The translations under genes were made by a program, and so were the position numbers. From positions 186,001 to 250,000 of the forward strand of contig NZ_PGGW01000066.1 in assembly GCF_002794255.1 (NCBI RefSeq): 64,000 nucleotides of DNA, read 5' to 3'. The notes under the pieces were generated by a model, which saw nothing but the letters and a program-made list of their open reading frames with translations, was not told the DNA's origin and did not search any database. Position 1 is the first letter of the stretch, and each line of letters opens with the position of its first letter. Shown one piece after another: positions 49,945 through 58,897 of the stretch. Source of the stretch: Streptomyces carminius (GTDB lineage Bacteria; Actinomycetota; Actinomycetes; Streptomycetales; Streptomycetaceae).

Positions 49945-50685
49945 TCAGGCCGGGCGGCCCGGCCGGGGCCGGCGCCCCTCCGCCGCCGGCGGTGTCCGCG
50001 CGGCCCGCACCAGGGCGGCGTTGTCCGGGGCGGGGGAGCCGTCCGGCAGGACCAGGGCGTCCTCCAGACCGATCCGGGTGTCCAGTCCCAGCCGGACCGC
50101 CAGGCGCAGCACCGACCAGGCGCCGCCGTCCTCCCCGTGCAGCAGGACCGGCGCGGAAAGGTCCCGGGGCAGCTGTGCCAGCAGGGCCGACGCCGTTGTG
50201 GCCGCCGTGGCCGGGGCGGTGTCGGTGACCTCGGCGAGCACTCGCAGCACCCGGCCCGACAGCGGCGAGGCACGGAAGAGGCGGGCCGCGTCCGTTCCCG
50301 ACCAGATGCCCGCCTCCACCCCGACGCCGCGTTCCAGCAGCGCGCCGGCCACCTCCTCGGCGCCCTCCTCGTGCCAGTTCACCGAGGCGTGGTCGGGCAG
50401 CACCGGCCAGGAGCGGACCAGCGCGGCGCGCCGGGCGGGATCCGGTACGGCCCACGCCCCGGTGGTGACCCCGACCCGCACCCCGGCCGGCACGGCGCCG
50501 CGCACCGCCGCGACCGCCCGCGGTTCCAGGCTGTCGGCGCCGTCGGCGCCCTTGGGGTGGAGGTGGACGTCCCTGGCCCCGGCGGCCACCGCGCGTGCGG
50601 CCTCGGCCGCCAGCTCGGCGGGGGAGAGGGGGAGGGAGGGGTGCTCGGCGCGGGTCCGCGCCCCGTTCACACACACCTGCAGCAT
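49945..50685 (-). CDS. BKACE (3-keto-5-aminohexanoate cleavage-like) enzyme
   Basis: 246 residues. Metal-site motif VHLHPKG, later SVNWHEEG, and C-terminal LLHGEDGGAWSVLRLAVRLGLDTRIGLEDALVLPDG match the beta-keto acid cleavage enzyme family, which condenses a beta-keto acid with acetyl-CoA to give acetoacetate and a new CoA ester. The family has many different substrates, so only the class is claimed. The ATG at 50685 gives the usual MLQVCVNGARTR start; an in-frame GTG at 50694 is possible. The protein is shorter than the 270-310 residues common in the family. Confidence 0.85.
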   Translation of the reverse strand: MLQVCVNGARTRAEHPSLPLSPAELAAEAARAVAAGARDVHLHPKGADGADSLEPRAVAAVRGAVPAGVRVGVTTGAWAVPDPARRAALVRSWPVLPDHASVNWHEEGAEEVAGALLERGVGVEAGIWSGTDAARLFRASPLSGRVLRVLAEVTDTAPATAATTASALLAQLPRDLSAPVLLHGEDGGAWSVLRLAVRLGLDTRIGLEDALVLPDGSPAPDNAALVRAARTPPAAEGRRPRPGRPA

Positions 50686-50786
50686 GCCGACCACTATGCC
50701 GGACGTGTACCGGACGCCTCACGGCGTCGCACGCCGCCGGGGCAGACGGAGTGCCAGACCGGGCGCCAGACCGGGGCGCCGCCTCG

Positions 50787-51578
50787 TCAGCCGGGCAGCC
50801 GCACCCCGGTCAGCTCGGCGCAGGCGGCCAGCAGGTCGTCCTGGACGGTCCGGTCGTACGCCGCCGGGTTCGCCTCCAGTTCCCGCCGCCGCTTGAAGTA
50901 CCGCCCGGTGACGGTCGCCGCGGGCTCGTCGCCGGTGGCCAGCCACACCTGGGTGTCGGCGCCTTCGGGGAGGTCGTCGGTGGCGTTCGGGCCGCCGAGC
51001 CGTGTCCGGATCCAGCCCGGGTCGACGGCGTTGGACAGGGTGTCCTCCCAGCGGCGGGCGACGGCGAACGCCAGGACCACGTCGTGGAGCTTGGAGTCGG
51101 AGTAGGCCTGCATGCCGTCCCAGGGCCGCCGCTCGTACTGCAGGTCGTCCGGCACGAACGTGCCCTGCGCCTCCAGACCGGAGGTCAGGTAGACCAGCCG
51201 GCGCGGCCTGGGCATCAGCGCGGTGAGCAGGTAGGGCGCCAGGACGTTGATCTGGAAGATGCGCTCCAGGCCGTCCCCGGTCACGGTGCGCTCGGGCGCT
51301 CCGCCGCCGACGCCCGCGTTGTGGACCACCACGTCGAACGGGCCCGCCGCGGCGGCGGCCCGGGCCAGTTCCCGGGTCTGGGCCAGTGACGTGAGATCGC
51401 CGGTGAGTACGTCCGCCGCGTCCGGCACCGCGGCCCGCGCCTGCTCGGCCCGGGCCGCGTTCCGCGCGTGCAGGACGACCCGGTGGCCCGCAGCGGCGAG
51501 CACCCGGGCGGTCTCGCGCCCGATCCCGTCGGCCGAGCCCGTCACGAACACGCTGCGCACAGCACTTCCCGGGTCCAT
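50787..51578 (-). CDS. SDR-family oxidoreductase
   Basis: 263 residues. Cofactor motif VFVTGSADGIGRETARVL, then VLHARN, DVVVHNAGVGGG with an unusual HNAG, and catalytic Y-x-x-x-K as YSDSK. Closest to the retinol dehydrogenase/protochlorophyllide-like group of classical SDRs, judging by LSNAVDPGWIRTRL. AGGAGAG lies 5 bases before the ATG at 51578. It lies 102 bp downstream-side of the BKACE gene on the same strand, possibly in one transcription unit. Substrate unknown. Confidence 0.88.
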   Translation of the reverse strand: MDPGSAVRSVFVTGSADGIGRETARVLAAAGHRVVLHARNAARAEQARAAVPDAADVLTGDLTSLAQTRELARAAAAAGPFDVVVHNAGVGGGAPERTVTGDGLERIFQINVLAPYLLTALMPRPRRLVYLTSGLEAQGTFVPDDLQYERRPWDGMQAYSDSKLHDVVLAFAVARRWEDTLSNAVDPGWIRTRLGGPNATDDLPEGADTQVWLATGDEPAATVTGRYFKRRRELEANPAAYDRTVQDDLLAACAELTGVRLPG

Positions 51579-52027
51579 GGGCTCTCCTGGTGGTCCTGCG
51601 GTGATCTCCGTACATCCTGGCGGTGCCACTCTAACCGCCTGGTCAGGAGCCCGCCGTCCGGCGTTCCTGCCGCACCCGGCCCGGCGGGAACACCACGCCC
51701 CCGCGTGAACGCCCCGGCGAAGGCGAACTCCGGTGAGTGGCCGGTGAGTTCGGCCGCGGTGCGCGGTGGGACGCCGTTCTCGCCGCCGTGACCGCGGCGG
51801 CAGGCGGCAGGCCCGCCGGACACGGGCACAGCCCGTGCCGCCGTCTCCGGCGAGCAGGACATGGCTGGGTGAGTCCGGCAGAGGCGGCCGTGCTCAGCGG
51901 CACGGCCGCCGTCCATGGCCGGTCGGGCCCGGGGCCGGTGCCACTCGAGCAGACCTGACGGTGCGCTTGTACGTCGGCCGGTGGCTGGCCGAAACCCCCG
52001 CCGGACTACGCCGGATCGACCACTCCC
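51579..52027. other. Gene-free stretch
   Basis: 449 bases with no supported gene, no clear operator and no hairpin terminator found on reading both strands. Translations in this region show no recognisable family fragments. Confidence 0.5.
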
Positions 52028-52930
52028 TCAAGGCGAATGCGGGCGCCAGGCTGTGCGGGCGAGGTCGGCGAGGGTGCGCAGGACGAGTGTCGGGCGGCGG
52101 TCCTTGTGCCGGATGTAGTGGACGCCCAGTACGGGTTCCACCGTCCAGGGCAGGACTGCCAGTTCTCCGCGCCTTGTCTCGTCCTCGACCGTTGCCCCGG
52201 GGACGAGGGCTATGCCGAGGCCGGCGGCCGCGCACCGTTTGAGGGCTTCCACGCTGACGAACTCCATCGTCGCCGGCCGGGCGCCCGCTCGGCGCAGTTC
52301 CCGGTCGATGATGTCGCGCTGTGCGCAGCCCTGCTCGATGACCAGCAGTGTTTCTCCTGCCAGTTCCCCGGTGTCCAGCTGTTTCCGGGCGGCCAGCGGG
52401 TGGCCTGGGTGTGCCACCAGCCGCAGTGGCTCCTGCGCCATGCGCTCGGCCACCGTCATGGGATGGTCCACGGACTCCTCGAGGAGGAAACCGGCGTCCA
52501 GGGTGCCGTCCTCCAGTCCGGCGAGGAGCGCGGGCCGCCCGGCCGGGCCGAAGACCACCCGCAGCAGCGGGAACCGCTCCTTCAGCGCGCCGAGCACGGC
52601 GGGCAGCCGGTAGGCGCACAGGCTCTCGGGGGCGGCGATGCGCAAGGTGCCCCGGACCGCGTGCGGGTCGGTGGCGGCGCCCACGACGGCCTCCCTGGTC
52701 TGCTCCGCGTAGCCGACCAGGTGCTGGGCGCGCGGCCGCAGCTCCCGACCCGCGTCGGTGAGCGCGACCCGGCGGCCCAGGCGTTCGAACAGGGGCACAC
52801 CGAGGTCCGTCTCCAGTGCCTTGATGTGCGCGGTGACGCTGGACTGTACGTAGTCCAGATCCTGTGCGGCACGGGTGAAGCTGAGCTCCCGGGCGACGGC
52901 CAGGAACGTGGCCAGGTGCTTGAGCTCCAT
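52028..52930 (-). CDS. LysR-type transcriptional regulator
   Basis: 300 residues, typical length. N-terminal winged HTH MELKHLATFLAVARELSFTRAAQDLDYVQSSVTAHIKALE, then the inducer-binding domain (GTLRIAAPESLCAYRLPAVL...). ATG at 52930. It diverges from an MFS gene 51 bp away, separated by the palindrome CGATCC-TTC-GGATCG, the standard set-up in which the regulator controls the transporter and itself. No biosynthetic gene nearby indicates the effector. Confidence 0.93.
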   Translation of the reverse strand: MELKHLATFLAVARELSFTRAAQDLDYVQSSVTAHIKALETDLGVPLFERLGRRVALTDAGRELRPRAQHLVGYAEQTREAVVGAATDPHAVRGTLRIAAPESLCAYRLPAVLGALKERFPLLRVVFGPAGRPALLAGLEDGTLDAGFLLEESVDHPMTVAERMAQEPLRLVAHPGHPLAARKQLDTGELAGETLLVIEQGCAQRDIIDRELRRAGARPATMEFVSVEALKRCAAAGLGIALVPGATVEDETRRGELAVLPWTVEPVLGVHYIRHKDRRPTLVLRTLADLARTAWRPHSP

Positions 52931-52947
52931 GCATCCATCGTATTCAC

Positions 52948-52962
52948 CGATCCTTCGGATCG
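52948..52962. promoter_or_regulatory. Palindrome in the LysR/MFS intergenic region
   Basis: CGATCC at 52948-52953 and GGATCG at 52957-52962 with TTC between. It is in the 51-bp gap between divergent genes and likely binds the LysR protein, though the classical T-N11-A site is not exactly matched. Confidence 0.5.
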
Positions 52963-52981
52963 AAGAGGTTCGTTGGACGCG

Positions 52982-54265
52982 ATGGATGCGGGCGCGTACA
53001 CCGGAAGCATGGCCTTTCCCCCCTTCCGCCGCTCCGGCCGAACCGGCCCGCCCTCCGCTCCCACCCGGGGGATCGGCGGGCGGGACTTCCTGCTGCTGCT
53101 CGCCGCCACGCTGGGCACCTTCTCGAACTACGCGCCCCTGCTGTCGGTCGTCCCCGCCTGGTCCGCCCAGGGCGACACCGCCCTGGGCGGGGTGGGGGCG
53201 GCCACCGGGGTGACCATGGCCACCACCGTGGGGGTACAGCTGTTCATGGCCGGGCTGCTGCGCCGGTTCGGCCTGCGCGCGCTCCTGGCCGGGGGTGCCG
53301 CCCTGCTGGGGCTGCCCACCTTCGCCTACGTCCTCTCCTCCGGCCTGGAGTGGGTCCTTGCCGTCTCGGCCGTGCGCGGTGTCGGCTTCGGCATGGTGGC
53401 CGTCGCGGGCAGCGTCCTGGTGGCCGAACTCGTCCCGGCCGAACAGCGTGGCCGGGCCGTCGGCAGGTACGGGATCGCCGTCGGGCTCCCGCAGGTGCTC
53501 TGCCTGCCACTGGGCGTCTGGAGCGCCGCGCACGTGGGCTACCCGCCCGTCTTCATCGCGACGGGGCTCCTCAGCCTCCTGGCCGTACCCCTGGCCCTCG
53601 CCCTGCGAGTGCCTCCCGCCACCCCGCGTCCGAGCTCGGCGGCTGCGCCGGCCGGTCACCGCGCCGCCGGACGGCTGCGCCGGCTGGCCGCTCCGTGGGC
53701 CATGCTGATCGCCTCCGCCTGCGCGCTCGGCGCGGTGACCTCGTTCCTGCCGCTCACCGCGAGCGGGGCCGCTGTCGCCTCCACCGCCCTGTTCGTCCTC
53801 TCGGCCACCGTCATCGCCGGACGCTGGGCCGCCGGAGTGTGGAGCGACCGCTTCGGCACGGGACGGCTGCTCCTGCCCAGCCTCCTGGCGTGCGTCCTGG
53901 GCGTGGCCGGCTTCGCGCTCTCCCCCGGTACCTCCGGGTATGCGGCCGCACTGACCGTGGCGGCGGCGGCCGTCTACGGTACCGGCTTCGGTGCCCTGCA
54001 GAACGACACCCTCGTCGTCATGTTCCGCCGGGCGGGCCCGCGAGGGAACGGCATGGCCGGCACGGCCTGGAACATGGCCTACGACGCGGGCACAGGCGCA
54101 GGAGCGGTCGCCCTCGGGCTACTGATCAGGCCGTTGGGAGTGGGCGGCGGCTACCTGGCGTGCGCCGCCCTCATCGCCCTCACCCTTCCCCTCGCCCGCC
54201 GCACCACCGACCCGGAACGCTCCACCGAACGCCCCGCGGCCCACCTCCCCGTCAGTCAGACATGA
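52982..54265 (+). CDS. MFS transporter divergent from LysR
   Basis: 427 residues with about 12 membrane segments, beginning GGRDFLLLLAATLGTFSNYAPLL. The MFS loop AELVPAEQRGRAVGRYGIAVGLPQVL and GRWAAGVWSDRFGTGRL fit the DHA1-like drug/metabolite exporter group. Likely substrate is a small hydrophobic or phenolic compound that is also the LysR effector. ATG at 52982 with GAAGAGG 12 bases upstream; another in-frame ATG at 53009 is possible. It converges on the radical SAM gene, 134 bp apart. Confidence 0.87.
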   Translation: MDAGAYTGSMAFPPFRRSGRTGPPSAPTRGIGGRDFLLLLAATLGTFSNYAPLLSVVPAWSAQGDTALGGVGAATGVTMATTVGVQLFMAGLLRRFGLRALLAGGAALLGLPTFAYVLSSGLEWVLAVSAVRGVGFGMVAVAGSVLVAELVPAEQRGRAVGRYGIAVGLPQVLCLPLGVWSAAHVGYPPVFIATGLLSLLAVPLALALRVPPATPRPSSAAAPAGHRAAGRLRRLAAPWAMLIASACALGAVTSFLPLTASGAAVASTALFVLSATVIAGRWAAGVWSDRFGTGRLLLPSLLACVLGVAGFALSPGTSGYAAALTVAAAAVYGTGFGALQNDTLVVMFRRAGPRGNGMAGTAWNMAYDAGTGAGAVALGLLIRPLGVGGGYLACAALIALTLPLARRTTDPERSTERPAAHLPVSQT

Positions 54266-54399
54266 CGCCCTCCACCGGCGCCAGGAGACCCTGCACGCTC
54301 CCGGCCGCCGCACGGCAGGCAACACCACCGCGGCACGGCCGACAACACCGGGTCCTGTTTCCGCCCGGTCGAGGGTCCGGTGCGGGATGTCCGACGCGT

Positions 54400-55551
54400 T
54401 CAGAACGCGTACCGCACGCGGAGCCACGGCGCGTGCGCGGCGATCAGGCCGCGCAGCCGTTCCACGGCCGCCCGTTTGACCCCGGCCCGGTAGCGCACGT
54501 TCCGGCTGCCGTTCTCCGAGCGCTTCGCCTCCTGGACCTCCGGCCGCCACAGGGCCTCCTCGGCACGCGGGTGCCAGCCGAGGTTCACCTCGTGCAGGTC
54601 CCGGTTGTGGGTGAGCATGATCACTTCGGCCGCGGCCTGCGCCTTCACCGCGGGCGGCAGGACGTCGTCCAGCTCCCGCAGCAGCCCGGTCCACGCCTCC
54701 TCCCAGCCCGGGCGCACGACGACCGGCGAGAGGTTGAAGTGCACCTCGTACCCGGCCGCCAGGAAGTCGCCCGCGGCGGCGATCCGCTCGGCGACCGGGC
54801 TGGTGCGGATGTCCAGCAGCCGGGAGTCGGCGGCCGGCATGAGGGAGAAGCGGATCCGGGTGCGGCCGCGCGGGTCGTACGCGAGCAGGTCGGGGTTGAC
54901 GAACTTGGTGGCGAAGGACGCCTTGGCCGTCGGCCACCGCCGGAAGGCGGCGACCAGCTCGGCGGTGCTGTCGCAGACCAGGGCGTCCACCGAGCAGTCG
55001 CCGTTCTCGCCGATGTCGTAGACCCAGGCGGCGGGATCGCGCTGGTCGGGGGCGGGCTTGGGCCCCTGGGCGGCGATGTGCCGGCCGAGCCGCTCGACGA
55101 TCCGGTCGGTGTTGGTGAAGACGGTGATCGGGTTGGCGTAGCCCTTGCGGCGGGGGACGTAGCAGTAGGCGCAGGCCATGGCGCAGCCGTTGGAGGCGCC
55201 CGGCGCGATCCAGTCGGCCGAGCGGCCGTTGGGGCGGACGGTGAGGGTCTTGCGCACTCCCAGGACCAGCGTCTCGGTCTTCACCCGCACCCAGCGCGCG
55301 GTGTTGTCCGCCTCGCCGTGCAGCCCGGGGATCCGCCAGTGCGAGGGGACTTCGGTGACCCGGGCCCGGGGGAAGCGCGCGATGACCGCCCGGCCGCGTT
55401 CGGAGGCGGCGGCCTCCGGCTCCGCGTGGATCTCCCGTATGTCCAGCAGCCGGGCCGCCGCGGGGGAGTCCCGGAAGGCGGTCGCGGGGGGCGGCGGCAG
55501 CAGGTCCGCCACGGGGAACAGGCCGTCCGGCTCGTCGGTGTGGTGCGGCAC
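54400..55551 (-). CDS. Spore photoproduct lyase-family radical SAM enzyme
   Basis: 383 residues. The radical SAM cluster motif is CAMACAYC (NGCAMACAYCYVPRRKGYANP), with VKTETLVLGVRKTLTV before it and ATKFVNPDLL, FSLMPAADSRLLDIR after, all matching actinobacterial SPL-like proteins. SPL repairs 5-thyminyl-5,6-dihydrothymine in spore DNA in Bacillus; in Streptomyces the family is present but its role is not well established. The active-site Cys of Bacillus SPL (near the C-terminus) is not evident here, so true lyase activity is uncertain. GTG start at 55551. It converges on the MFS gene. Confidence 0.85.
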   Translation of the reverse strand: MPHHTDEPDGLFPVADLLPPPPATAFRDSPAAARLLDIREIHAEPEAAASERGRAVIARFPRARVTEVPSHWRIPGLHGEADNTARWVRVKTETLVLGVRKTLTVRPNGRSADWIAPGASNGCAMACAYCYVPRRKGYANPITVFTNTDRIVERLGRHIAAQGPKPAPDQRDPAAWVYDIGENGDCSVDALVCDSTAELVAAFRRWPTAKASFATKFVNPDLLAYDPRGRTRIRFSLMPAADSRLLDIRTSPVAERIAAAGDFLAAGYEVHFNLSPVVVRPGWEEAWTGLLRELDDVLPPAVKAQAAAEVIMLTHNRDLHEVNLGWHPRAEEALWRPEVQEAKRSENGSRNVRYRAGVKRAAVERLRGLIAAHAPWLRVRYAF

Positions 55552-55714
55552 GCTGGGCTCCGGGCGGCTGGGGGTGATCTGCGGACAAGGAGGGACGTAC
55601 CGCCGATTCTACGCGGCCGGAACCGGCCGCCGGATTCCGGCCGCCCGGCACGGCCCCGGTCTGCTCGGCCTGCTCGGCCTGCTCGGCCGCGGCGCCACGG
55701 CGGGAGCCGCGTGA

Positions 55715-55753
55715 CCGGGGGCCGGCCACCGTGCAGCGGTGGCCGGCCCCCGG
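55715..55753 (-). terminator. Terminator of the CBM2 esterase gene
   Basis: Perfect 17-bp inverted repeat (arms 55715-55731 and 55737-55753), loop TGCAG, 90 bp past the stop of the minus-strand esterase gene. Confidence 0.7.
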
Positions 55754-55843
55754 AGTGCCGGGCAGCAGGGGAGTGGCCCGCGGCGGAGAAAGGGCTCCGG
55801 TGCGGGGCCGGCCCGGGATCCGTTCCCGGGTCCCCTGCCGCGG

Positions 55844-57172
55844 TCAGGCGCTGTCGCAGGCGGTGCCGTTGAGCGCGTAGGAGGCGGGCGCGGCGGTGTC
55901 GCCGGTGTGGGTGGCCTGGAAGCCGATGCGAACGGACGCACCGGGGGCGATGGTGGCGTTGTGCGAGGTGCTCCTGGCCGTCACCCGGCCGGAGGTGGGT
56001 GAGTAGTCGGCGTTCCAGCCGGAGACGATGTTCTGGCCGCCGGGCAGGGTGAAGGCCAGGGACCAGCCGTCGACCGGGGCGGTGCCGGTGTTGGTGAGGG
56101 TGAGGTTCGCGGTCAGGCCGGTGTTCCAGGCGTTGACGGAGGCGGTGACCTCGCAGGTCGACGGCTCCGGCTCCGGCTCGGGGTCCGGGTCCGGGTCGGG
56201 GCCCGGCTCGGAGGTCTCGAACTGCGTGAAGAACTTCCACACCTCCTGCGGCAGCCAGGTCCGCGAGCCGCTGTCACCGGGGGCCCCGTCCTGCGGAGCG
56301 GCGATGTGCCCCTCGTCGAACGCGGCCCAGGCGACCGGGTACCCCTCCGCGCACCCCGAGTAGGTGGTGACCCGGTGTGTCAGGCTGCCCTGTGCCGGCT
56401 CGGGCGCGTTCTGGGGAGTGCAGCCGTTGTTCCTGACGAACCTGTCCCGCATCGTCCGTCCGCCGGAGATGTTGAGCACGGTGTCCCTGATGCCGTGGAC
56501 TCCGAGGTAGGCGATGGGCTGGTTGCCGCCGCTGCATCCGCTGAGCTGCCCGCCGTTCTGGACCGCGACCGCGCGGAAGACCGTCGCCCGGGAGCACGCG
56601 AGCGAGTAGGACATGGCGGCGCCGTAGCTGAATCCCAGCGCGAAGCGCTGGGTGGTGTCGATGCACAGCTCCGCGTCGAGCAGCCTGATCATGTCGTCGA
56701 CGAAGGTGATGTCCTCCCCTCCGGTGTTGGCCCAGCCGTTGTTGAGGCCCTGGGGCGCGACGAAGATGGTGCTGTTGTTCGCCAGCCGCTGGAGTCCGTA
56801 GTAGGCCCAGGTGCCCGTCTCGACGGTGCGGCCCGTGTCGACGTCGGTGGAGGTGGCGCCCAGCCAGTGGAATCCGAAGACCAGCCGGTAGGGGTGGTTC
56901 GGGTCGTAGCCGTCCGGGATCCGCAGGATGAAGCTCCGGCTCTTGCCGCCGCTCTGGATCGTGTGGTTACCGCTCCGGAGGGTGGGGTTCTTGCCGCATC
57001 CGGGGGTGTCGGCGGCGGTGCCGGTGATCGCGGCGGCCGAGTCAGCGGCCGAGCCGGAGGCCGTGAGCGGCGGGTTCGCGACGTGGCCGCTGCCCAGTGC
57101 CGTGCCGCCGATGCCCAGCACGAGCAGCACCGCCAGCACGGGGGACCATAAGAGGGATCTTGCCCTTGTCAT
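55844..57172 (-). CDS. Secreted CE1-type esterase with CBM2 cellulose-binding module
   Basis: 442 residues. Signal peptide (1-28), then a CE1/feruloyl-esterase-like alpha/beta-hydrolase with PDGYDPNHPYRLVFGFHWLGA, the nucleophile elbow GFSYGAAMS and AFDEGHIAAP (catalytic His). A Pro/Asp/Glu linker (PDPDPDPEPEPEP) leads to a C-terminal CBM2 (about 337-442, VTASVNAWNTGLTANLTLTN.., GWSLAFTLPGGQ, GFQATHTG). Expected to remove feruloyl or acetyl groups from plant cell-wall polymer while bound to cellulose. Codon 8 is TTA (57149-57151), so bldA-dependent. GGAGAG 9 bases before the ATG. Co-regulated with the cellulase next door. Confidence 0.88.
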   Translation of the reverse strand: MTRARSLLWSPVLAVLLVLGIGGTALGSGHVANPPLTASGSAADSAAAITGTAADTPGCGKNPTLRSGNHTIQSGGKSRSFILRIPDGYDPNHPYRLVFGFHWLGATSTDVDTGRTVETGTWAYYGLQRLANNSTIFVAPQGLNNGWANTGGEDITFVDDMIRLLDAELCIDTTQRFALGFSYGAAMSYSLACSRATVFRAVAVQNGGQLSGCSGGNQPIAYLGVHGIRDTVLNISGGRTMRDRFVRNNGCTPQNAPEPAQGSLTHRVTTYSGCAEGYPVAWAAFDEGHIAAPQDGAPGDSGSRTWLPQEVWKFFTQFETSEPGPDPDPDPEPEPEPSTCEVTASVNAWNTGLTANLTLTNTGTAPVDGWSLAFTLPGGQNIVSGWNADYSPTSGRVTARSTSHNATIAPGASVRIGFQATHTGDTAAPASYALNGTACDSA

Positions 57173-57333
57173 CCTGGAACTCTCCTCTTCCTGTGGGGGG
57201 ACATCACCCTGTGCGGACGGGGGATCCGAAGGGCGTGAGGTGTGAGGACGCGCCGCTGGTGCGGGCTGGTGCGGGTGGAGGAACGGCGTACGGGGTACGG
57301 CGCTTCCCCGGAGACAGCGACGCGAAAAGTTTG

Positions 57334-57347
57334 TCCGATATATCGAA
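57334..57347. promoter_or_regulatory. Palindrome upstream of the esterase gene
   Basis: TCCGATATATCGAA contains the palindrome CGATATATCG (57336-57345), the only A/T-rich symmetrical site in the 293-bp gap upstream of the esterase start. A local promoter/operator is suggested; no protein is known for it. No CebR-type box is found here. Confidence 0.4.
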
Positions 57348-57465
57348 CGTCATTCGGATTGCCGACCGCTAAGGATGGTAGAGGGGCTTTCGGGCATGTC
57401 AACACCCTCCAGCTCCGGGGCCGCCGGAAGGCCGCCCCCTCCGCGGTCCCCGCCAAGGCGGCCCG

Positions 57466-58479
57466 TCAGGCGCTGGAGCGGACGACCAGGCGGGTGGGCA
57501 GGATCAGCGGGGTGGGGTCCTGGCCGTTGACGAGTGCGACGAGCATGCGCGCCATCTCCCGTCCGAAGGCGCTTATGGGCTGGTGGACGGTGGTGAGCGG
57601 CGGATCGGCGAGCTCGGCGACGGCCAGGTCGTCGAAGCCGACCACACAGACGTCGGCGGGGACCAGCCGACCGGCCGCGCGCAACGTGCGCAGCGCTCCC
57701 GCCCCCATGTTGTCGTTGGCGGCGAACACCCCGTCCAGGTCGGGATGCTCCGCCAGGAGCGCGGCCATGGCGGCGGCACCGCTGGACTCGGTGAAGTCCC
57801 CCTCCCGCGGCGGGAACGGATCGAGGCCGGCCGCCAGCATGGCGTCCCGGTAGCCGCGGTACCGGGCACGGCCGGCTTCGGTGTCCAGCCGCCCGCAGAT
57901 CATGGCCACGCGCGTACGGCCGCGCGAGACCAGGTACTCGGTCGCCTCACGCGCTCCGCCGACGTTGTCGACGTCCACGTACCACCGGGGGACCGGACCG
58001 ACCGGGCGCCCTCCGAACACGACGGGCATCTTCGCCTGCTCGGCCATGGGAGCCAGCGGGTCGCCCTCGCGCAGCGCCATCAGCATGACGCCGTCGGCGC
58101 CCTTGGCCCGAAGGAGCCGCTCCACCCGCCCGCGGCCCCGGTCGGAGGCCGCCAGGCACAGCATCAGATGCAGGTCGGCCTCCTCCAGGGCGGCCGACGC
58201 ACCCACGATCACCTGGGCGAAGAACGGATCCGCGAAGATCGACGGGTCCTCTCCCGCGACGACCAGGGCGGCGGCTCCCGTGTGGCGGGTGGCCAGCGCG
58301 CGGGCGGTCGGGTTGGGCACGTAACCGAGCTGCCGGACGGCCCGTTCGACCGCTTCACGCTTGGCGCGGCTGACGTGCGGTGCGTTGTTGAGGGCGCGGG
58401 AGGCGACCGAGCGGGAGACGCCGGCTAGTTCGGCCACCTCGTCGAGTGTCGACTGCCGGCGTGTCGCGTCCATTGCCAT
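57466..58479 (-). CDS. LacI-family repressor of the cellulose locus (CebR-like)
   Basis: 337 residues. HTH TLDEVAELAGVSRSVASRALN (9-29), hinge VPNPTARALATRHTG, and a periplasmic-binding-like sugar domain. Its divergent intergenic region contains TGGGAGCGCTCCCA (58741-58754), the CebR operator known from Streptomyces, plus a related 24-bp palindrome beside its own gene. Cello-oligosaccharides would relieve repression. Unlike cebR, it is not next to a cebEFG transporter; here its neighbours are a CBM2 esterase and a GH6 cellulase, so this may be a second, enzyme-dedicated CebR-like regulator. ATG at 58479, GGAAGGG upstream. Confidence 0.88.
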   Translation of the reverse strand: MAMDATRRQSTLDEVAELAGVSRSVASRALNNAPHVSRAKREAVERAVRQLGYVPNPTARALATRHTGAAALVVAGEDPSIFADPFFAQVIVGASAALEEADLHLMLCLAASDRGRGRVERLLRAKGADGVMLMALREGDPLAPMAEQAKMPVVFGGRPVGPVPRWYVDVDNVGGAREATEYLVSRGRTRVAMICGRLDTEAGRARYRGYRDAMLAAGLDPFPPREGDFTESSGAAAMAALLAEHPDLDGVFAANDNMGAGALRTLRAAGRLVPADVCVVGFDDLAVAELADPPLTTVHQPISAFGREMARMLVALVNGQDPTPLILPTRLVVRSSA

Positions 58480-58590
58480 GCGCGATGAGCCCTTCCCTCT
58501 CGGCCGGACGGAAGCATCTCACTCCGGTCTTCCCCGCTGCCACCCGTTCGGTCCGCGACGGCGGGCAGGTACGGCTTCCTGACGGGTCGG

Positions 58591-58614
58591 AAAACTGGAA
58601 GCGCTTCCAGTTTT
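58591..58614. promoter_or_regulatory. CebR-like palindrome in the LacI promoter region
   Basis: 24-bp perfect palindrome with core CTGGAAGCGCTTCCAG at 58595-58610, 112 bp upstream of the LacI start. Resembles the CebR box with two A/T changes; probably the autoregulatory site. Confidence 0.75.
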
Positions 58615-58740
58615 TGGCCGTAGTGCCCTTGTCCTCGTCATGTGAGGGACGGGGACACGTCAACTCTTGACAGCTCTAGCAGGCCGTCACATGATGCCGA
58701 CCACACCTCAATGCCTTCAGTGTTTTGGGACCGCTTCCAG

Positions 58741-58754
58741 TGGGAGCGCTCCCA
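58741..58754. promoter_or_regulatory. CebR operator upstream of the GH6 cellulase
   Basis: Exact TGGGAGCGCTCCCA, the 14-bp box to which CebR binds in Streptomyces, with a half site ACCGCTTCCAG directly before it. It lies 143 bp before the cellulase start. Confidence 0.9.
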
Positions 58755-58897
58755 AATGCCGCTGACGACCCTTCGGGGTGTCGTCCCTGCCGGGGAACCA
58801 CCGTGCGGGGACGCCGTACCACCGCACCTCCTCAGTGCGTCACACGCCCGGGGCGAGAGTGTGTGACGCGTCCCTGCCAGGAAAACGAGGTACAGCC

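Noticed and set aside
51542..51958. Small frames in the 51.6-52.0 kb gap
   Set aside because: Composition is low-information and no motif or ribosome binding site supports them.
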